A stretch of 64,000 nucleotides of DNA from Bacteroidota bacterium (GCA_947460595.1 CANHGS010000010.1:52508-116507); one strand, 5' to 3'. Positions 1 to 9,314 are shown, numbered from the stretch's first letter. Made by a program: numbers and translations. Notes: a model not told the origin generated them from the letters alone.

Positions 1-1215
1 TTCTTTTTTACCATCGGCGGCCAACTTGGGAAGGAATACCTCATTGATATGCTCTTCCGAATCATAATAATCATGACTATCACAAGTGATACCCCCAAGC
101 ACTACCCGATGATATTCGTTATCCCATTTATTAATAGGCAACATCAAAAATTTCTCTCCAATTCCCCATGTGTCTGGCAATGTAGTAATAAATGAAGAAT
201 CAATCATGTACCAGCACTCACGGTCATTCTGAATCTTTTGGCCAAGCACACTGTAAATATGTGCCATGCTCTCTCCTACTGTAAAGGATCCAAATTCTGT
301 GTAGATATTGGGCATGGGAACTTTAGCCTTGTTACAAGCTTTCTTAATATTACCTACAATTTCATTGATCATGAATTGGTAATCATATTCAAATCCCAAT
401 GAATGCTTAATAGGAAAACCTCCGCCAATATTAATACTATCTAATTCGGGACAAATTTTCTTTAACTGGCAATATAAGTTGATGATTTTATTCAATTCAC
501 TCCAATAATAAATATCATCTTTTACGCCTTTATTCAAAAAGATATGCAGCATCTTTAGTTGGAACTTGTCTTCAAATCCTTCAATCTCATCTACATAAAA
601 TTCCAAAATATCCTTTGCGCGTATACCCAATCTTGAAGTATAAAAAGGAAAATTGGGTTCTTCTTCAGCTGCTACTCGAATACCTAATCTAAATGGCTGT
701 TTTACAGATTTGCGATAAGCTTGTAACTCCTCTTTATTGTCTAAAATAGGAATCACATTCTTAAATCCATTATTGATCATCTTAGCAATCCTAGAAGTAT
801 ACGTTTTTTGCTTATATCCATTACAGACTATATATACGTCTTTATTAATCTTCCTTCTCTCGTAGAGTCTATTGATAATATCCAAGTCATAAGCATGCGA
901 GGTCTCTAAATGAATGCCATGCTTCAAAGCCTCTTCCACTATAAAAGAGAAATGGGAACTCTTAGTGCAGTAACAATAAAAATATTGTCCCTCATACTTG
1001 TGCTTCTTGAAGGCATTGGCAAACAACGATTTTGCCTTATTAATCTGCATCCCAATTTTGGGAAGATAGGTAAGCTTCAAAGGCGTTCCATGCTTGTTGA
1101 TTAGCGAGATCAAGTCTAATCCATTAAATTCTAGATAACCGTCATCATTTTGATCAAATCCTTCCTGGGGAAAATGGAAGGTTTGTTTCACAAGCGAGGT
1201 GTAAGTGTTGTTCAT
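1..1215 (-). CDS. speA: Arginine decarboxylase-like PLP enzyme (partial, C-terminus off the window)
   Basis: The reading frame is open from an ATG at 1215 to the left edge (405 codons), so the C-terminus is missing. The protein resembles fold-III PLP amino-acid decarboxylases (alanine racemase-like barrel): an early Lys in YCTKSSHF is the likely PLP lysine, NIGGGFP is the glycine-rich phosphate loop, and GGITCDSHDYYDSE near the edge matches the conserved substrate-binding Cys-Asp segment. In Bacteroidota such proteins are annotated as biosynthetic arginine decarboxylase (arginine to agmatine, polyamine synthesis). A related decarboxylase specificity, such as diaminopimelate or carboxynorspermidine, cannot be excluded. 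It is transcribed separately from the rplT operon, whose terminator lies just upstream. Confidence 0.72.
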   Translation of the reverse strand, partial: MNNTYTSLVKQTFHFPQEGFDQNDDGYLEFNGLDLISLINKHGTPLKLTYLPKIGMQINKAKSLFANAFKKHKYEGQYFYCYCTKSSHFSFIVEEALKHGIHLETSHAYDLDIINRLYERRKINKDVYIVCNGYKQKTYTSRIAKMINNGFKNVIPILDNKEELQAYRKSVKQPFRLGIRVAAEEEPNFPFYTSRLGIRAKDILEFYVDEIEGFEDKFQLKMLHIFLNKGVKDDIYYWSELNKIINLYCQLKKICPELDSINIGGGFPIKHSLGFEYDYQFMINEIVGNIKKACNKAKVPMPNIYTEFGSFTVGESMAHIYSVLGQKIQNDRECWYMIDSSFITTLPDTWGIGEKFLMLPINKWDNEYHRVVLGGITCDSHDYYDSEEHINEVFLPKLAADGKKE

Positions 1216-1260
1216 TAGCTAGGTTAGAGTTATACTGTTGGCAGAACAATTTTTGCTGAG

Positions 1261-1268
1261 CAAAACTA
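1261..1268 (-). promoter_or_regulatory. Candidate -7 box for the decarboxylase gene
   Basis: On the minus strand this reads TAGTTTTG, matching the Bacteroidota -7 consensus TAnnTTTG, about 45 bases before the ATG at 1215. No TTG at the ideal -33 spacing is seen, so the call rests on the -7 box alone. Confidence 0.4.
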
Positions 1269-1291
1269 ACAGTTTTAACGCATGGTTGCTC

Positions 1292-1326
1292 AAAAAAAAG
1301 CCGGAAGGATTGGATCCTTCCGGCTT
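1292..1326 (-). terminator. Rho-independent terminator of the rplT operon
   Basis: A perfect 12-bp stem (AAGCCGGAAGGA, 1298-1309, with TCCTTCCGGCTT, 1315-1326) closes a 5-base loop. On the minus strand it is followed by eight T residues (the A run at 1292-1299). It sits 20 bases past the rplT stop and separates this operon from the decarboxylase gene. Confidence 0.93.
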
Positions 1327-1346
1327 AATCTATTTTTCAAGTGGAA

Positions 1347-1691
1347 TTATTTTACTTGAGCAACCAAAGCTTTAAAGCTTTCTGGCTGATTCATGGCTAA
1401 ATCAGCCAAAACCTTACGGTTCAAATCAATTCCCTTTACACTTAATTTATTAATAAACTGGCTATAAGTCATACCTTCTTCTCTTACGGCAGCATTAATA
1501 CGCGCAATCCACAACTGGCGGTATTCACGCTTCTTTAATTTACGACCTACATAACTATAAGTCAAACCTTTTTCAACAATATTTTTGGCTACGGTATAAA
1601 CGTTTTTACGTTTACCATAAAAACCTTTTGCTTGGTCAAGGATTTTTTTCCTTCTAGCCCTAGATGCTACTGCATTTTTTGAACGTGGCAT
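1347..1691 (-). CDS. rplT: 50S ribosomal protein L20
   Basis: This 114-residue basic protein begins [16 protein letters not shown] and contains [12 protein letters not shown] and [14 protein letters not shown], the hallmark N-terminal rRNA-binding extension and globular core of L20. Its length is normal for the family. L20 binds 23S rRNA early in large-subunit assembly. It follows rpmI on the same strand by about 80 bases and is the last gene before a strong terminator. L20 autoregulates this operon in some bacteria; I see no obvious leader structure here that shows this. Confidence 0.97.
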   Translation of the reverse strand: MPRSKNAVASRARRKKILDQAKGFYGKRKNVYTVAKNIVEKGLTYSYVGRKLKKREYRQLWIARINAAVREEGMTYSQFINKLSVKGIDLNRKVLADLAMNQPESFKALVAQVK

Positions 1692-1770
1692 AGTATTTTG
1701 TTTTGAAGCTTGCCTTTAAATGATTACAAGCTGTGTTTTAAAATGATGGTTACTGGAAATCTGTAAAAGA

Positions 1771-1971
1771 CTATCCTTTCAAACGCAATAAACGTAGAAC
1801 AAAGTCTTTGTTTGGAGCACTTACCAAACCTTTCTTGTTCAATGCTCTTTTACGTTTTTTAGATTTCTTAGTCAAGATATGACGTTTGAAAGCTTTTTGG
1901 AAAGTGATCTCTCCGGTACCTGTCACCTTAAAGCGTTTTTTAGCGCTGCTGTTGGTTTTTACCTTTGGCAT
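1771..1971 (-). CDS. rpmI: 50S ribosomal protein L35
   Basis: The 66-residue product starting [20 protein letters not shown] is a clear L35: Lys/Arg-rich, with [18 protein letters not shown] in the middle and LLRLKG near the C-terminus. The frame stays open 15 codons upstream, but family alignment puts the start at the ATG at 1971. L35 is a late-assembling large-subunit protein. The gene lies between infC (with an unusually long 314-base gap) and rplT, so it may have its own promoter. Confidence 0.96.
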   Translation of the reverse strand: MPKVKTNSSAKKRFKVTGTGEITFQKAFKRHILTKKSKKRKRALNKKGLVSAPNKDFVLRLLRLKG

Positions 1972-2067
1972 GTTAAATAATCTTATTGAGATTACACCCT
2001 GCTGGCGTTCCAACACGGGTTGGAAACTTGTTGAGCCCTACGGGAAATGTCCGATTTTTTCGGATGG

Positions 2068-2075
2068 CAAAGGTA
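2068..2075 (-). promoter_or_regulatory. Candidate -7 box for rpmI-rplT
   Basis: The minus strand reads TACCTTTG, a full match to TAnnTTTG, about 97 bases before the rpmI ATG. Together with the hairpin after infC this suggests rpmI-rplT can be transcribed independently of infC. The upstream -33 region is heptamer-repeat sequence with no clear TTG. Confidence 0.45.
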
Positions 2076-2083
2076 AGAAAAAA

Positions 2084-2200
2084 AGTGAAGAGTGAAGAGT
2101 GAAGAGTGAAAAATGTAGGAAATAAATGAAAAGTGAAGAGTGAAAATTAAAGGAAAAAAGTTAAGAGTGAAGAGTGAAGAATGAAGAATGAAGTGTGAGA
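2084..2200. repeat. Imperfect 7-bp tandem repeats (AGTGAAG family)
   Basis: Three clusters of the heptamer AGTGAAG or its variants (2084-2110, 2131-2146, 2164-2200) are separated by short A-rich spacers, some with the variant AATGAAG. They fill most of the infC-rpmI gap. No start codon or protein frame explains them. They look like a slipped-strand expanded microsatellite; a function is not evident. Confidence 0.85.
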
Positions 2201-2235
2201 CTAAAGCTAACTAATTGATTATTAAGTCTTAAAAG

Positions 2236-2266
2236 CAAGAAAGCGGCCTTTAAGGACGCTTTCTTG
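2236..2266 (-). terminator. Hairpin after infC (weak terminator or attenuator)
   Basis: CAAGAAAGCG (2236-2245) pairs with CGCTTTCTTG (2257-2266), and the loop can form a smaller inner stem. On the minus strand the stem is followed by CTTTTAAG, a poor T tract, so termination is probably partial. It lies 20 bases beyond the infC stop. Confidence 0.55.
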
Positions 2267-2285
2267 ATCAAAGTAATTATCTAGA

Positions 2286-2861
2286 TTATGCCTTCTTTTT
2301 GCCTGTTTTAGGCGTAAAAATGGCAAACATTCTTTTTCCTTCTAATTTAGGCATGCTTTCTAAAGTTCCTGCTTCAGCCAGTCTTTCTGCAAATTTCAAC
2401 AACAATAACTGTCCTCGGTCTTGGAACATGATGGCACGTCCTTTAAACTGAACATAGGCTTTTACCTTATTCCCATCTTTCAAGAAGTTTTCGGCATGTT
2501 TGGCCTTGAAATTGAAATCATGGTCATCTGTACCAGGCGTAAAGCGAATTTCCTTCACCTCACTTTGCTTGGAGTTGGCCTTCATTTCTTTTTCCTTCTT
2601 CTTCTTTTCGTAGAGGAATTTCTTGTAATCAATCACCTTACAAACCGGCGGATCAGCCGTTGGGGATATTTCTACCAGGTCTAACTCTTGCTCCTGGGCA
2701 ATCTTCAAAGCCTCTGAAGTTGGATAAACGCCAACTGTTACATTGTCGCCTACCAAACGAACTTGCAAAACGCGAATTCTTTCATTGATACGATGTTCAG
2801 GCTCCGGCTGCCTGTTAAACCTGGGGTTAAATCTTCCTCCGCCTCTTGGTGGTAATGCCAT
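2286..2861 (-). CDS. infC: Translation initiation factor IF-3
   Basis: The 191-residue protein has the IF-3 N-terminal domain (INERIRVLQVRLVGDN and GVYPTSEALKIAQEQELDL), a Lys-rich linker around residues 80-100, and the C-terminal 30S-binding domain (EIRFTPGTDDHDF, KAKHAENFLKDGNKVK, RGRAIMF-like segment). IF-3 prevents premature subunit joining and checks start-codon pairing. A Gly/Arg-rich N-terminal extension (ALPPRGGGRFNPRFNRQ) precedes the usual start. The gene follows thrS by 54 bases, the classic thrS-infC-rpmI-rplT order. Family members often use non-ATG starts; here an ATG fits. Confidence 0.97.
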   Translation of the reverse strand: MALPPRGGGRFNPRFNRQPEPEHRINERIRVLQVRLVGDNVTVGVYPTSEALKIAQEQELDLVEISPTADPPVCKVIDYKKFLYEKKKKEKEMKANSKQSEVKEIRFTPGTDDHDFNFKAKHAENFLKDGNKVKAYVQFKGRAIMFQDRGQLLLLKFAERLAEAGTLESMPKLEGKRMFAIFTPKTGKKKA

Positions 2862-2915
2862 TAAAACTTGTTTTGTGAATAATTGATTTGGTGTTAAAGA
2901 TATAAATAAAGTAGA

Positions 2916-4853
2916 CTATTCTGCTGATTTCCGATTTTCTATTTCATCCTTGATCATCTCAACAAAGGCATCAACGGATTGTACACCCGTATCTCCCTTT
3001 CCCTGACGTCTAACGGACAATTGATTTTCTGCCACTTCCTTCTCTCCTATTACCAGCATGTAAGGTACGCGCATCAATTCTGTATCGCGGATTTTTTTTC
3101 CAATTTTCTCGTTCCTATCGTCTAATTCTACCCTTACTCCCGCTTTTCTAAGTCTAGTCTCCACAGATTTGGCATAATCCATGAACTTATCACTAATAGG
3201 CAAGACCTTAACTTGCAGTGGTGACAACCAAACAGGAAATTTACCTGCATAGTGTTCTAACAAGAATCCAATAAATCGTTCATGGGTTCCCAAAGGAGCG
3301 CGGTGAATGATCAACGGAATTTCTGCTTCGTTCTCTTTATTGGTAAAGGAAAGATTAAAGCTTCTAGGTTGAGCAAAATCTACCTGATTGGTAGCCAAAG
3401 TAAATTCTCTTCCAATGGCACTCCAGATTTGCACGTCAATTTTTGGGCCGTAGAATGCACCTTCTCCTTTTACTTCTACAAAAGGAACGCCTGTTTCAAT
3501 CAACACATTTCTTACCAATTCCTCAGTTTCCAACCAGAGTTCTGGTTCGTTGACATATTTCTGACCTAATTTTTCAGGATCGTGCAAACTAAGACGCATC
3601 ACGTATTTCTCAATGCCAAATATTTTAAAATACTTGATGTACATATCGTTTACGGCCTTGAACTCTTGCATGAACTGCTCTTTGGAACAATAAATATGCG
3701 CGTCATTCATGTGTAAGCAACGCACACGCATAAGTCCGAATAATTCTCCACTTTGCTCATAGCGATAGCAAGTACCATATTCCGCAATGCGATAAGGCAT
3801 ATCGCGATAGCTTTTGGGCTCAGCATCAAATATTTTGTGGTGGTGTGGACAGTTCATAGCCTTGAGATAGTATTTTTCTCCATCCATATCCATGGGCGGG
3901 AACATACTATCCGCATAATAAGGCAAGTGGCCACTTGTGATATATAAATTCTCTTTGGCTATATGTGGGGTTACCACACGCTTGTAGCCACCATCCGATT
4001 CTGTTTCTTTGGCTAATTTTTCCAACTCTTCAATGATCACTGTTCCGTTTGGCATCCAGAGAATTAAGCCTTGACCAATATCGTCGTTCATGGTATAAAT
4101 ACCCAATTCCTTACCCAATTTGCGGTGATCACGCTTCTTGGCTTCTTCCATCATGAGTAGATAGGCATCCAATTCCGCTTTATTGGGAAAAGTAACGCCA
4201 TACACCCTGGTCAACATCTTATTTTTCTCATCCCCCTTCCAATAAGCCCCAGATATACTGGTTAGCTTAATTGCTTTGATGGCGCCTGTTCCTGGAATAT
4301 GTGGTCCTCTACAGAGGTCTGTAAATTGCCCCTGCGTATAAAAACTAATCTCACCGTCTTGCAAGCCCTGTAACAAATCCAATTTATACTCATCACCCTT
4401 ATCAGCAAAATACTGAATAGCGTCTTGCTTGGTTATGGCTTTGCGGATATAAGGATTGTTCTGCTTGGCTAATTCATTCATCTTGTTCTCAATCTGGCGA
4501 AGGTCTTCTTCCGTCATTTGACGGTCACCCAAATCCATATCATAATAAAAGCCACGGTCTAATGCAGGTCCTACCCAAAATTTCACCCCTGGAAACAATG
4601 ATTCAACTGCTTCTGCCATCAAGTGGGCAGATGAGTGCCAAAATGTATTTTTACCATCTGCATCATCCCAAGTGAGTAATTGCAAACTAGCATCTGCCGT
4701 GATTTCACGAGAAGCATCCCAAACCTGTCCATTAACTTTTGCGGCCAAAACCTTTCTGGCCAAGCCTTCACTGATTGATTTGGCCACATCCATTGCAGAA
4801 ATACCTGACTGGTATTCCCTTACGGCGCCATCTGGAAAAGAAATCTGTATCAT
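2916..4853 (-). CDS. thrS: Threonyl-tRNA synthetase
   Basis: This 645-residue enzyme charges tRNA-Thr. In order it shows an N-terminal TGS domain (about 1-62), the editing domain with HSSAH (73-77) and the segment SISGAYWKGDEKNKML, the class II catalytic core with MNCPHHHKIF holding a zinc-ligand Cys, motif 2 (YRYEQSGEL), motif 3 (HRAPLGTHERF) and an anticodon-binding C-terminus. Length is standard for bacteria. It is first in the translation cluster and is read away from the secreted protein gene at 4997. Confidence 0.98.
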   Translation of the reverse strand: MIQISFPDGAVREYQSGISAMDVAKSISEGLARKVLAAKVNGQVWDASREITADASLQLLTWDDADGKNTFWHSSAHLMAEAVESLFPGVKFWVGPALDRGFYYDMDLGDRQMTEEDLRQIENKMNELAKQNNPYIRKAITKQDAIQYFADKGDEYKLDLLQGLQDGEISFYTQGQFTDLCRGPHIPGTGAIKAIKLTSISGAYWKGDEKNKMLTRVYGVTFPNKAELDAYLLMMEEAKKRDHRKLGKELGIYTMNDDIGQGLILWMPNGTVIIEELEKLAKETESDGGYKRVVTPHIAKENLYITSGHLPYYADSMFPPMDMDGEKYYLKAMNCPHHHKIFDAEPKSYRDMPYRIAEYGTCYRYEQSGELFGLMRVRCLHMNDAHIYCSKEQFMQEFKAVNDMYIKYFKIFGIEKYVMRLSLHDPEKLGQKYVNEPELWLETEELVRNVLIETGVPFVEVKGEGAFYGPKIDVQIWSAIGREFTLATNQVDFAQPRSFNLSFTNKENEAEIPLIIHRAPLGTHERFIGFLLEHYAGKFPVWLSPLQVKVLPISDKFMDYAKSVETRLRKAGVRVELDDRNEKIGKKIRDTELMRVPYMLVIGEKEVAENQLSVRRQGKGDTGVQSVDAFVEMIKDEIENRKSAE

Positions 4854-4996
4854 GTATTTAAAATAGAGCTTTATTAATAGGGAGACGAAGTTACAAAATT
4901 GCAGTCAGACTAACACAGCTCAATACCATTATCTCTACCAAAGCTTTAACGCTTCTTTAGTAAGTTGCCTTATCTTGTAGCCGTAGTTTTGTTCCA

Positions 4997-6268
4997 ATGA
5001 GATTGAATTTTACCTTTCTTTTCTTTTTATTGCTCTCTTTTAGCGCCCAGTCCCAAAAATTGACAGGGATCTGGAGGGGGTATTTTAGTGCCTCAAATGG
5101 TTTATACCGAGGTGGCGTAAAGGAAGAAATGTACAAATACGAGGTTCAGATTAGGTTAAACCAGGACAATTCCGTAGACGGGGTCACTTATTCCTATCAA
5201 ACTACCGTCTTTTACGGCAAAGCTAATTCCCAGGGAATTTATTCCCCACAAGCCAAATCCCTTACCCTGAAAGAAACAGGGTTAATGGAATTGAAAATTG
5301 GAGACAAGAGCCAACCCTGTTTAATGACTTGTTACTTAGATTATTCCAAAATTGGAAAATTGGAAGTGCTACAAGGAGAATTCATTTCTGTAAATATTAA
5401 GGACAAAGGAGATTGTGGCGCGGGTAAAGTTTATTTAGAAAAAGTGCCTGTTTCAGATTTTCAAGCAGAAGATTTCTTAAAACAAAAGAAAGCGGTTGAC
5501 ACTACTAAGAAAAAAAGTTTAACAGAGGAATCGCCAAAACCCGTTCAGCCGGAATCAAAGTTGTCTGAATCTAAGTCAGCAACTAAATCTGCCAACGCAG
5601 CCAGTCCAAGTGAAAAGCCACTTCCTAAAACCAGAACTCCAACTACAACAGCAAAGCCTAATACTACAACTAATGCAAACAAAGTTCCAGTTACCAAAGC
5701 CCCTGTAACCATTCCTCCGGCTACAAAACAAGCTGCACCAGTTGCCAAAACCAAACCAGGTGCAGAAAACAATTTGGTAACTAAAAATGCAGTAGCACCA
5801 ACTGTATCTATTGATAAAAAGTCCAATATTACTGCGGCGCCAATTACTCCTAAAGACAGTTTTCCTCCAAAAGCAAAAGAACCTATAGTCAATAAAACTC
5901 CGGTTCCTAAAGTATTACTAGAGCGGGAGAACAACCTGGTCAAAACCATTCAAACAGATGAAGAATTAATTCAGATTGACATGTATGACAATGGCACTAT
6001 TGACCATGATAGTATTTCTGTTTTCCACAACAATAAAGAAGTCATAAAAAACGGAGGATTGAGCTACACCCCTATTAGTCTTAAGATCAAATGTTCAAAA
6101 GAAGACTTCAGACACGAACTAATTATGGTGGCTGAAAACCTTGGTGAGATTCCACCCAATACCGCTTTGATGGTAATTACCGCTGGCAAAAAACGCTATG
6201 AAGTTTTTCTAACTTCTACCGAATTAAAAAATGCCAAAGTAGTCATTGAATACACACCCAAAAATTAG
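4997..6268 (+). CDS. Secreted two-domain protein with Pro/Thr/Lys-rich linker, unknown function
   Basis: The 423-residue protein starts with a Sec signal (MRLNFTFLFFLLLSFSAQSQ). Residues about 22-155 form a beta-rich module (LTGIWRGYFSA, repeated acidic/aromatic strands) that looks lipocalin- or calycin-like. Residues about 160-305 are a low-complexity linker rich in Lys, Pro, Thr and Ala. The last 115 residues form a compact domain containing IDMYDNGTIDHDSISVFHNN, a pattern common in secreted Bacteroidota proteins. No catalytic motif is recognised. A periplasmic or cell-surface place is likely. It converges on the TonB receptor gene with a 4-base stop overlap. Function is not assigned. Confidence 0.75.
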   Translation: MRLNFTFLFFLLLSFSAQSQKLTGIWRGYFSASNGLYRGGVKEEMYKYEVQIRLNQDNSVDGVTYSYQTTVFYGKANSQGIYSPQAKSLTLKETGLMELKIGDKSQPCLMTCYLDYSKIGKLEVLQGEFISVNIKDKGDCGAGKVYLEKVPVSDFQAEDFLKQKKAVDTTKKKSLTEESPKPVQPESKLSESKSATKSANAASPSEKPLPKTRTPTTTAKPNTTTNANKVPVTKAPVTIPPATKQAAPVAKTKPGAENNLVTKNAVAPTVSIDKKSNITAAPITPKDSFPPKAKEPIVNKTPVPKVLLERENNLVKTIQTDEELIQIDMYDNGTIDHDSISVFHNNKEVIKNGGLSYTPISLKIKCSKEDFRHELIMVAENLGEIPPNTALMVITAGKKRYEVFLTSTELKNAKVVIEYTPKN

Positions 6269-8622
6269 AATTTCACATTCCAAGTAACAGAAGGAATAAT
6301 AGGAAAAAGTGAAACCTGTTTGGCAGCAACTTTTAAGTCGCCTGTTGCAGCACTTCCTTCTTGGTCATAGTAAATAAAGTAAGGATTCTGCCTACTATAC
6401 AAATTGTAGATACTAAAAACCCAATTACTATTGAATTTACTATTTTCTTTTCTTTTAGGTGTATAAGTAGCTGCAATATCAATTCTATGATAGGCAGCCA
6501 TTCTATAAGCGTTAATCCTACTATATTCTTGGGTTAATACGCCACTCACCAAATAGAATCTTTCAGGTACAGAAATAGCAGCACCAGTTCCATATACAAA
6601 TACAGAGGATAATTTCCACTTATTATTTAGTTCATAACTAGCTACCACTGAAAGGTCATGACGCCTATCATTTCTACTGGGATATTTTAAACCATCATTA
6701 AGCTGCTTAAATTGTCGCCAAGTCCAACTAAGGGTATATCCCACCCATCCAGTTAGTCTACCTTTTACTTTGTTGATGAAAAATTCTGCCCCATAACTCC
6801 AACCTTTTCCAAATACAAATTCTTCTTCTGGGTCTTTTAAAGATGGGGTATATCCTTCTCTATATTCAATTTGATTTTCCATGGTTTTGTAATAGGCTTC
6901 CACAGATGTTTCAAACATGCCATCTTTTAGGTTTTGAAAATAACCTATAGCATATTGCCAACTTAATTGAGGCTGCACCCTTAGTGTACTAGGTACCCAA
7001 AGATCAGTTGGCAATGTAGTTCCAGCATTGGTAACTAAGTGAATATATTGTAAGTTATTGGTGAGAGAAGCTTTCAAAGATGCATTATCATTGAGCGTAT
7101 ATCTAAAGGTAGCCCTGGGTTCAAATCCACCATAATTTTGTACGCTTTGTCCCTTACCATAAACCACACTATCCACCTTATTTCCATTGGCGTCCCTAAT
7201 ATAATGGGTATATCTTCCCACCTGTTGAAATTGGCTATAACGCAGTCCAATATTTAGTTTTAGTTTACTGTTAATCTCCCAATCATCTTGAATATACAAT
7301 CCATATTCATTGGCAAATTTCTTGGTGGCATTCTGTGGAGTAAATACCACTGAATCCTGATTGCCACTCAGCACATTGGGTAAAAAAGTATGAAAGGTGT
7401 ATTGCGCCCCAAATTTGATTTTGTGTTCTGGCGATAGGTAATAATCAAAATCCGTTTTGGCATTCAAATCCCTAATACCAGAAGACAAATTGATATTAAA
7501 ATCATTTTGTTTGCCATTCAATGCAAATTGATAATCATTGTAGACCAAAGTAGTATTGGAAAATAATTTCTTGTTGAAAACATGATTCCACCTTAAAGTT
7601 GCTGTAGAATTACCCCAAGGGATTTCCGTTTTAAACGATCGCTTAGCGTTATTAAAATTGAATTTATCTCTTCCAAAATAACCGCTTAAATAAAGATGAT
7701 CCTTTTCAGAAATTTCATAATTCACTTTGGCATTCAAGTCATAGAAATAATAACCTGATCCATAATAATCGCTACTCTTTTTTATCAAAGGTTTTGCTAG
7801 GGCATCGGCATAGGTACGCCTAGCAGAAATCATATAGGAGGCTTTATTTTTCTTGATGGGGCCTTGTATAGCAAATCGCGAAGCAATTAATCCTATGCCA
7901 AGATCTACCTGAGTTTTGTTGGTATTACCTTCTTTCATGGCTACATCTACAACAGAAGATAACCTTCCACCATATTGCGCAGGCATACCTCCCTTTATCA
8001 AACTAACATTCTTAACGGCATCACTATTGAAGATTGAAAAGAATCCAAATAAATGTCCGGTATTATATACTACCGCATCATCTAGCAGAATCAGGTTTTG
8101 ATCAGCTCCCCCACCCCTAACATAGAACCCTGCATTACCCTCACCAGCATTTCTAACCCCTGGCATTAATTGTAATGTTTTCATGATGTCAACTTCTCCC
8201 ATAAAAGCGGGAATAGCTTTAGCCGTATTGATATTTAATTCAAACTTGCCCATTTGGGCCGTTTTTACTTGATTATCCCTTCTTCTAGAAACTACAGTAA
8301 CATTATTGATGGCATTAGTATTAGGCACCAATAGAATATTGAATGATTTGTTTTCTGTCAGATTAATAGTCCAAACCTTGGGTTGATAGCCCACAAAAGA
8401 CGCCGCCAATTGATAGCTTCCATTTTTCAAAGTGATGCTATAGAACCCATATTGATTACTATTAACACCCTTTCCTTCTGATCTAATAGATACATTGGCT
8501 CCAATCAGTGACTCCCCAGAAACACTGTCCCTGATATATCCATTTAGGGTGAATTTATCTTGGGCTAACCCCAGTAAACTAAAACAAGTACCAATTAGTA
8601 TTAAAAAAAGAGTCCGAAGCAT
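6265..8622 (-). CDS. TonB-dependent outer membrane receptor with carboxypeptidase-like N-domain
   Basis: From the ATG at 8622, whose following residues form a clean signal peptide (MLRTLFLILIGTCFSLLGLA), the product is 785 residues. After the signal comes a CarboxypepD-regulatory-like domain (about 22-105, GYIRDSVSGESLIGANVSI), then a plug domain (IMKTLQLMPGVRNAGEG, FYVRGGGADQNLILLDDA) and a 22-strand-type barrel ending in an aromatic (SVTWNVKF). The frame is open nine codons further upstream. It imports an unidentified ligand using TonB energy. No SusD-like partner follows; the partner gene is the lipoprotein at 8668-9249. Substrate is unknown. Confidence 0.9.
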   Translation of the reverse strand: MLRTLFLILIGTCFSLLGLAQDKFTLNGYIRDSVSGESLIGANVSIRSEGKGVNSNQYGFYSITLKNGSYQLAASFVGYQPKVWTINLTENKSFNILLVPNTNAINNVTVVSRRRDNQVKTAQMGKFELNINTAKAIPAFMGEVDIMKTLQLMPGVRNAGEGNAGFYVRGGGADQNLILLDDAVVYNTGHLFGFFSIFNSDAVKNVSLIKGGMPAQYGGRLSSVVDVAMKEGNTNKTQVDLGIGLIASRFAIQGPIKKNKASYMISARRTYADALAKPLIKKSSDYYGSGYYFYDLNAKVNYEISEKDHLYLSGYFGRDKFNFNNAKRSFKTEIPWGNSTATLRWNHVFNKKLFSNTTLVYNDYQFALNGKQNDFNINLSSGIRDLNAKTDFDYYLSPEHKIKFGAQYTFHTFLPNVLSGNQDSVVFTPQNATKKFANEYGLYIQDDWEINSKLKLNIGLRYSQFQQVGRYTHYIRDANGNKVDSVVYGKGQSVQNYGGFEPRATFRYTLNDNASLKASLTNNLQYIHLVTNAGTTLPTDLWVPSTLRVQPQLSWQYAIGYFQNLKDGMFETSVEAYYKTMENQIEYREGYTPSLKDPEEEFVFGKGWSYGAEFFINKVKGRLTGWVGYTLSWTWRQFKQLNDGLKYPSRNDRRHDLSVVASYELNNKWKLSSVFVYGTGAAISVPERFYLVSGVLTQEYSRINAYRMAAYHRIDIAATYTPKRKENSKFNSNWVFSIYNLYSRQNPYFIYYDQEGSAATGDLKVAAKQVSLFPIIPSVTWNVKF

Positions 8623-8667
8623 ATGGAATAAACAAATGAATGAAGGCAATGTTGCAAGAAACAGGAA

Positions 8668-9249
8668 TTATTTAACTGTAAAGGGTAGGGTATCCTTGAT
8701 TTCACCACAGGGAGCTTTACTCATTGACTGATAGGGATTATTCAAACTAGTTTGATCACTAATCCAAAAAGCCCCTTGGTCTTCAAAAGCTTTATCGCAA
8801 TAAAATCGGTATAAAATTGTCTGATTGTATTGAACTGTTCTAATTAAATCAAACAATTGGTCACTAATCATTTGAAAAGACCTTCTTTTAGATAAAATAT
8901 TGTTCTCTCCTAACAAACCTTGGGCTTCAGAAGAAATACCATCGGAATAACTAAACGTCGTTTGCACCAAATCAATATCCGCCTTTAATTCACTGATTTT
9001 TAGACTATCACTAGCCAATATAAGCGCTCTTGCCGCTTGCGCAATGCCACTGTCTTTCTCTGCCACCAATTGGTTTTTCAATTGCAAGTACGCCATTAAT
9101 AAACTATCAAAAGACTGGTTAAAAAGACTAGAATTGGCCGATGGTTGCAGCATTTTGTCCCCATTATTGCCTGTCATCCCATTTTTTTGAGAGGGTTGAT
9201 TACAAGCCAAGCTAAATAGCAAAAACAGGCAAAATAGGTTGATTTTCAT
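8668..9249 (-). CDS. Putative lipoprotein upstream of the TonB receptor
   Basis: The 193-residue product begins MKINLFCLFLLFSLACNQ, a lipoprotein signal with the lipidated Cys at residue 16. The rest is polar and mostly helical, with LMAYLQLKNQLVAEKDSGIAQ-type stretches and a DSLL/DSLKISELKADID heptad pattern. I recognise no family. It ends 45 bases before the receptor start on the same strand, so the two are probably co-transcribed. It may be a surface or periplasmic accessory to the receptor; this is inference from position only. Confidence 0.7.
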   Translation of the reverse strand: MKINLFCLFLLFSLACNQPSQKNGMTGNNGDKMLQPSANSSLFNQSFDSLLMAYLQLKNQLVAEKDSGIAQAARALILASDSLKISELKADIDLVQTTFSYSDGISSEAQGLLGENNILSKRRSFQMISDQLFDLIRTVQYNQTILYRFYCDKAFEDQGAFWISDQTSLNNPYQSMSKAPCGEIKDTLPFTVK

Positions 9250-9314
9250 GTATTTTGATTGGGTTTTTCAAAAAAACTATAAGAAATTACCCAGTAAAAT
9301 TAATCCAAATTGTA

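Noticed and set aside
910..1104. 64-codon open frame on the plus strand
   Set aside because: It lies antisense to the decarboxylase gene, whose frame is clear and complete across the stretch.
5545..5949. 134-codon open frame on the minus strand
   Set aside because: It is the antisense of the Pro/Thr/Lys-rich linker; the hydrophobic Val/Gly/Leu translation is an artefact of that composition.
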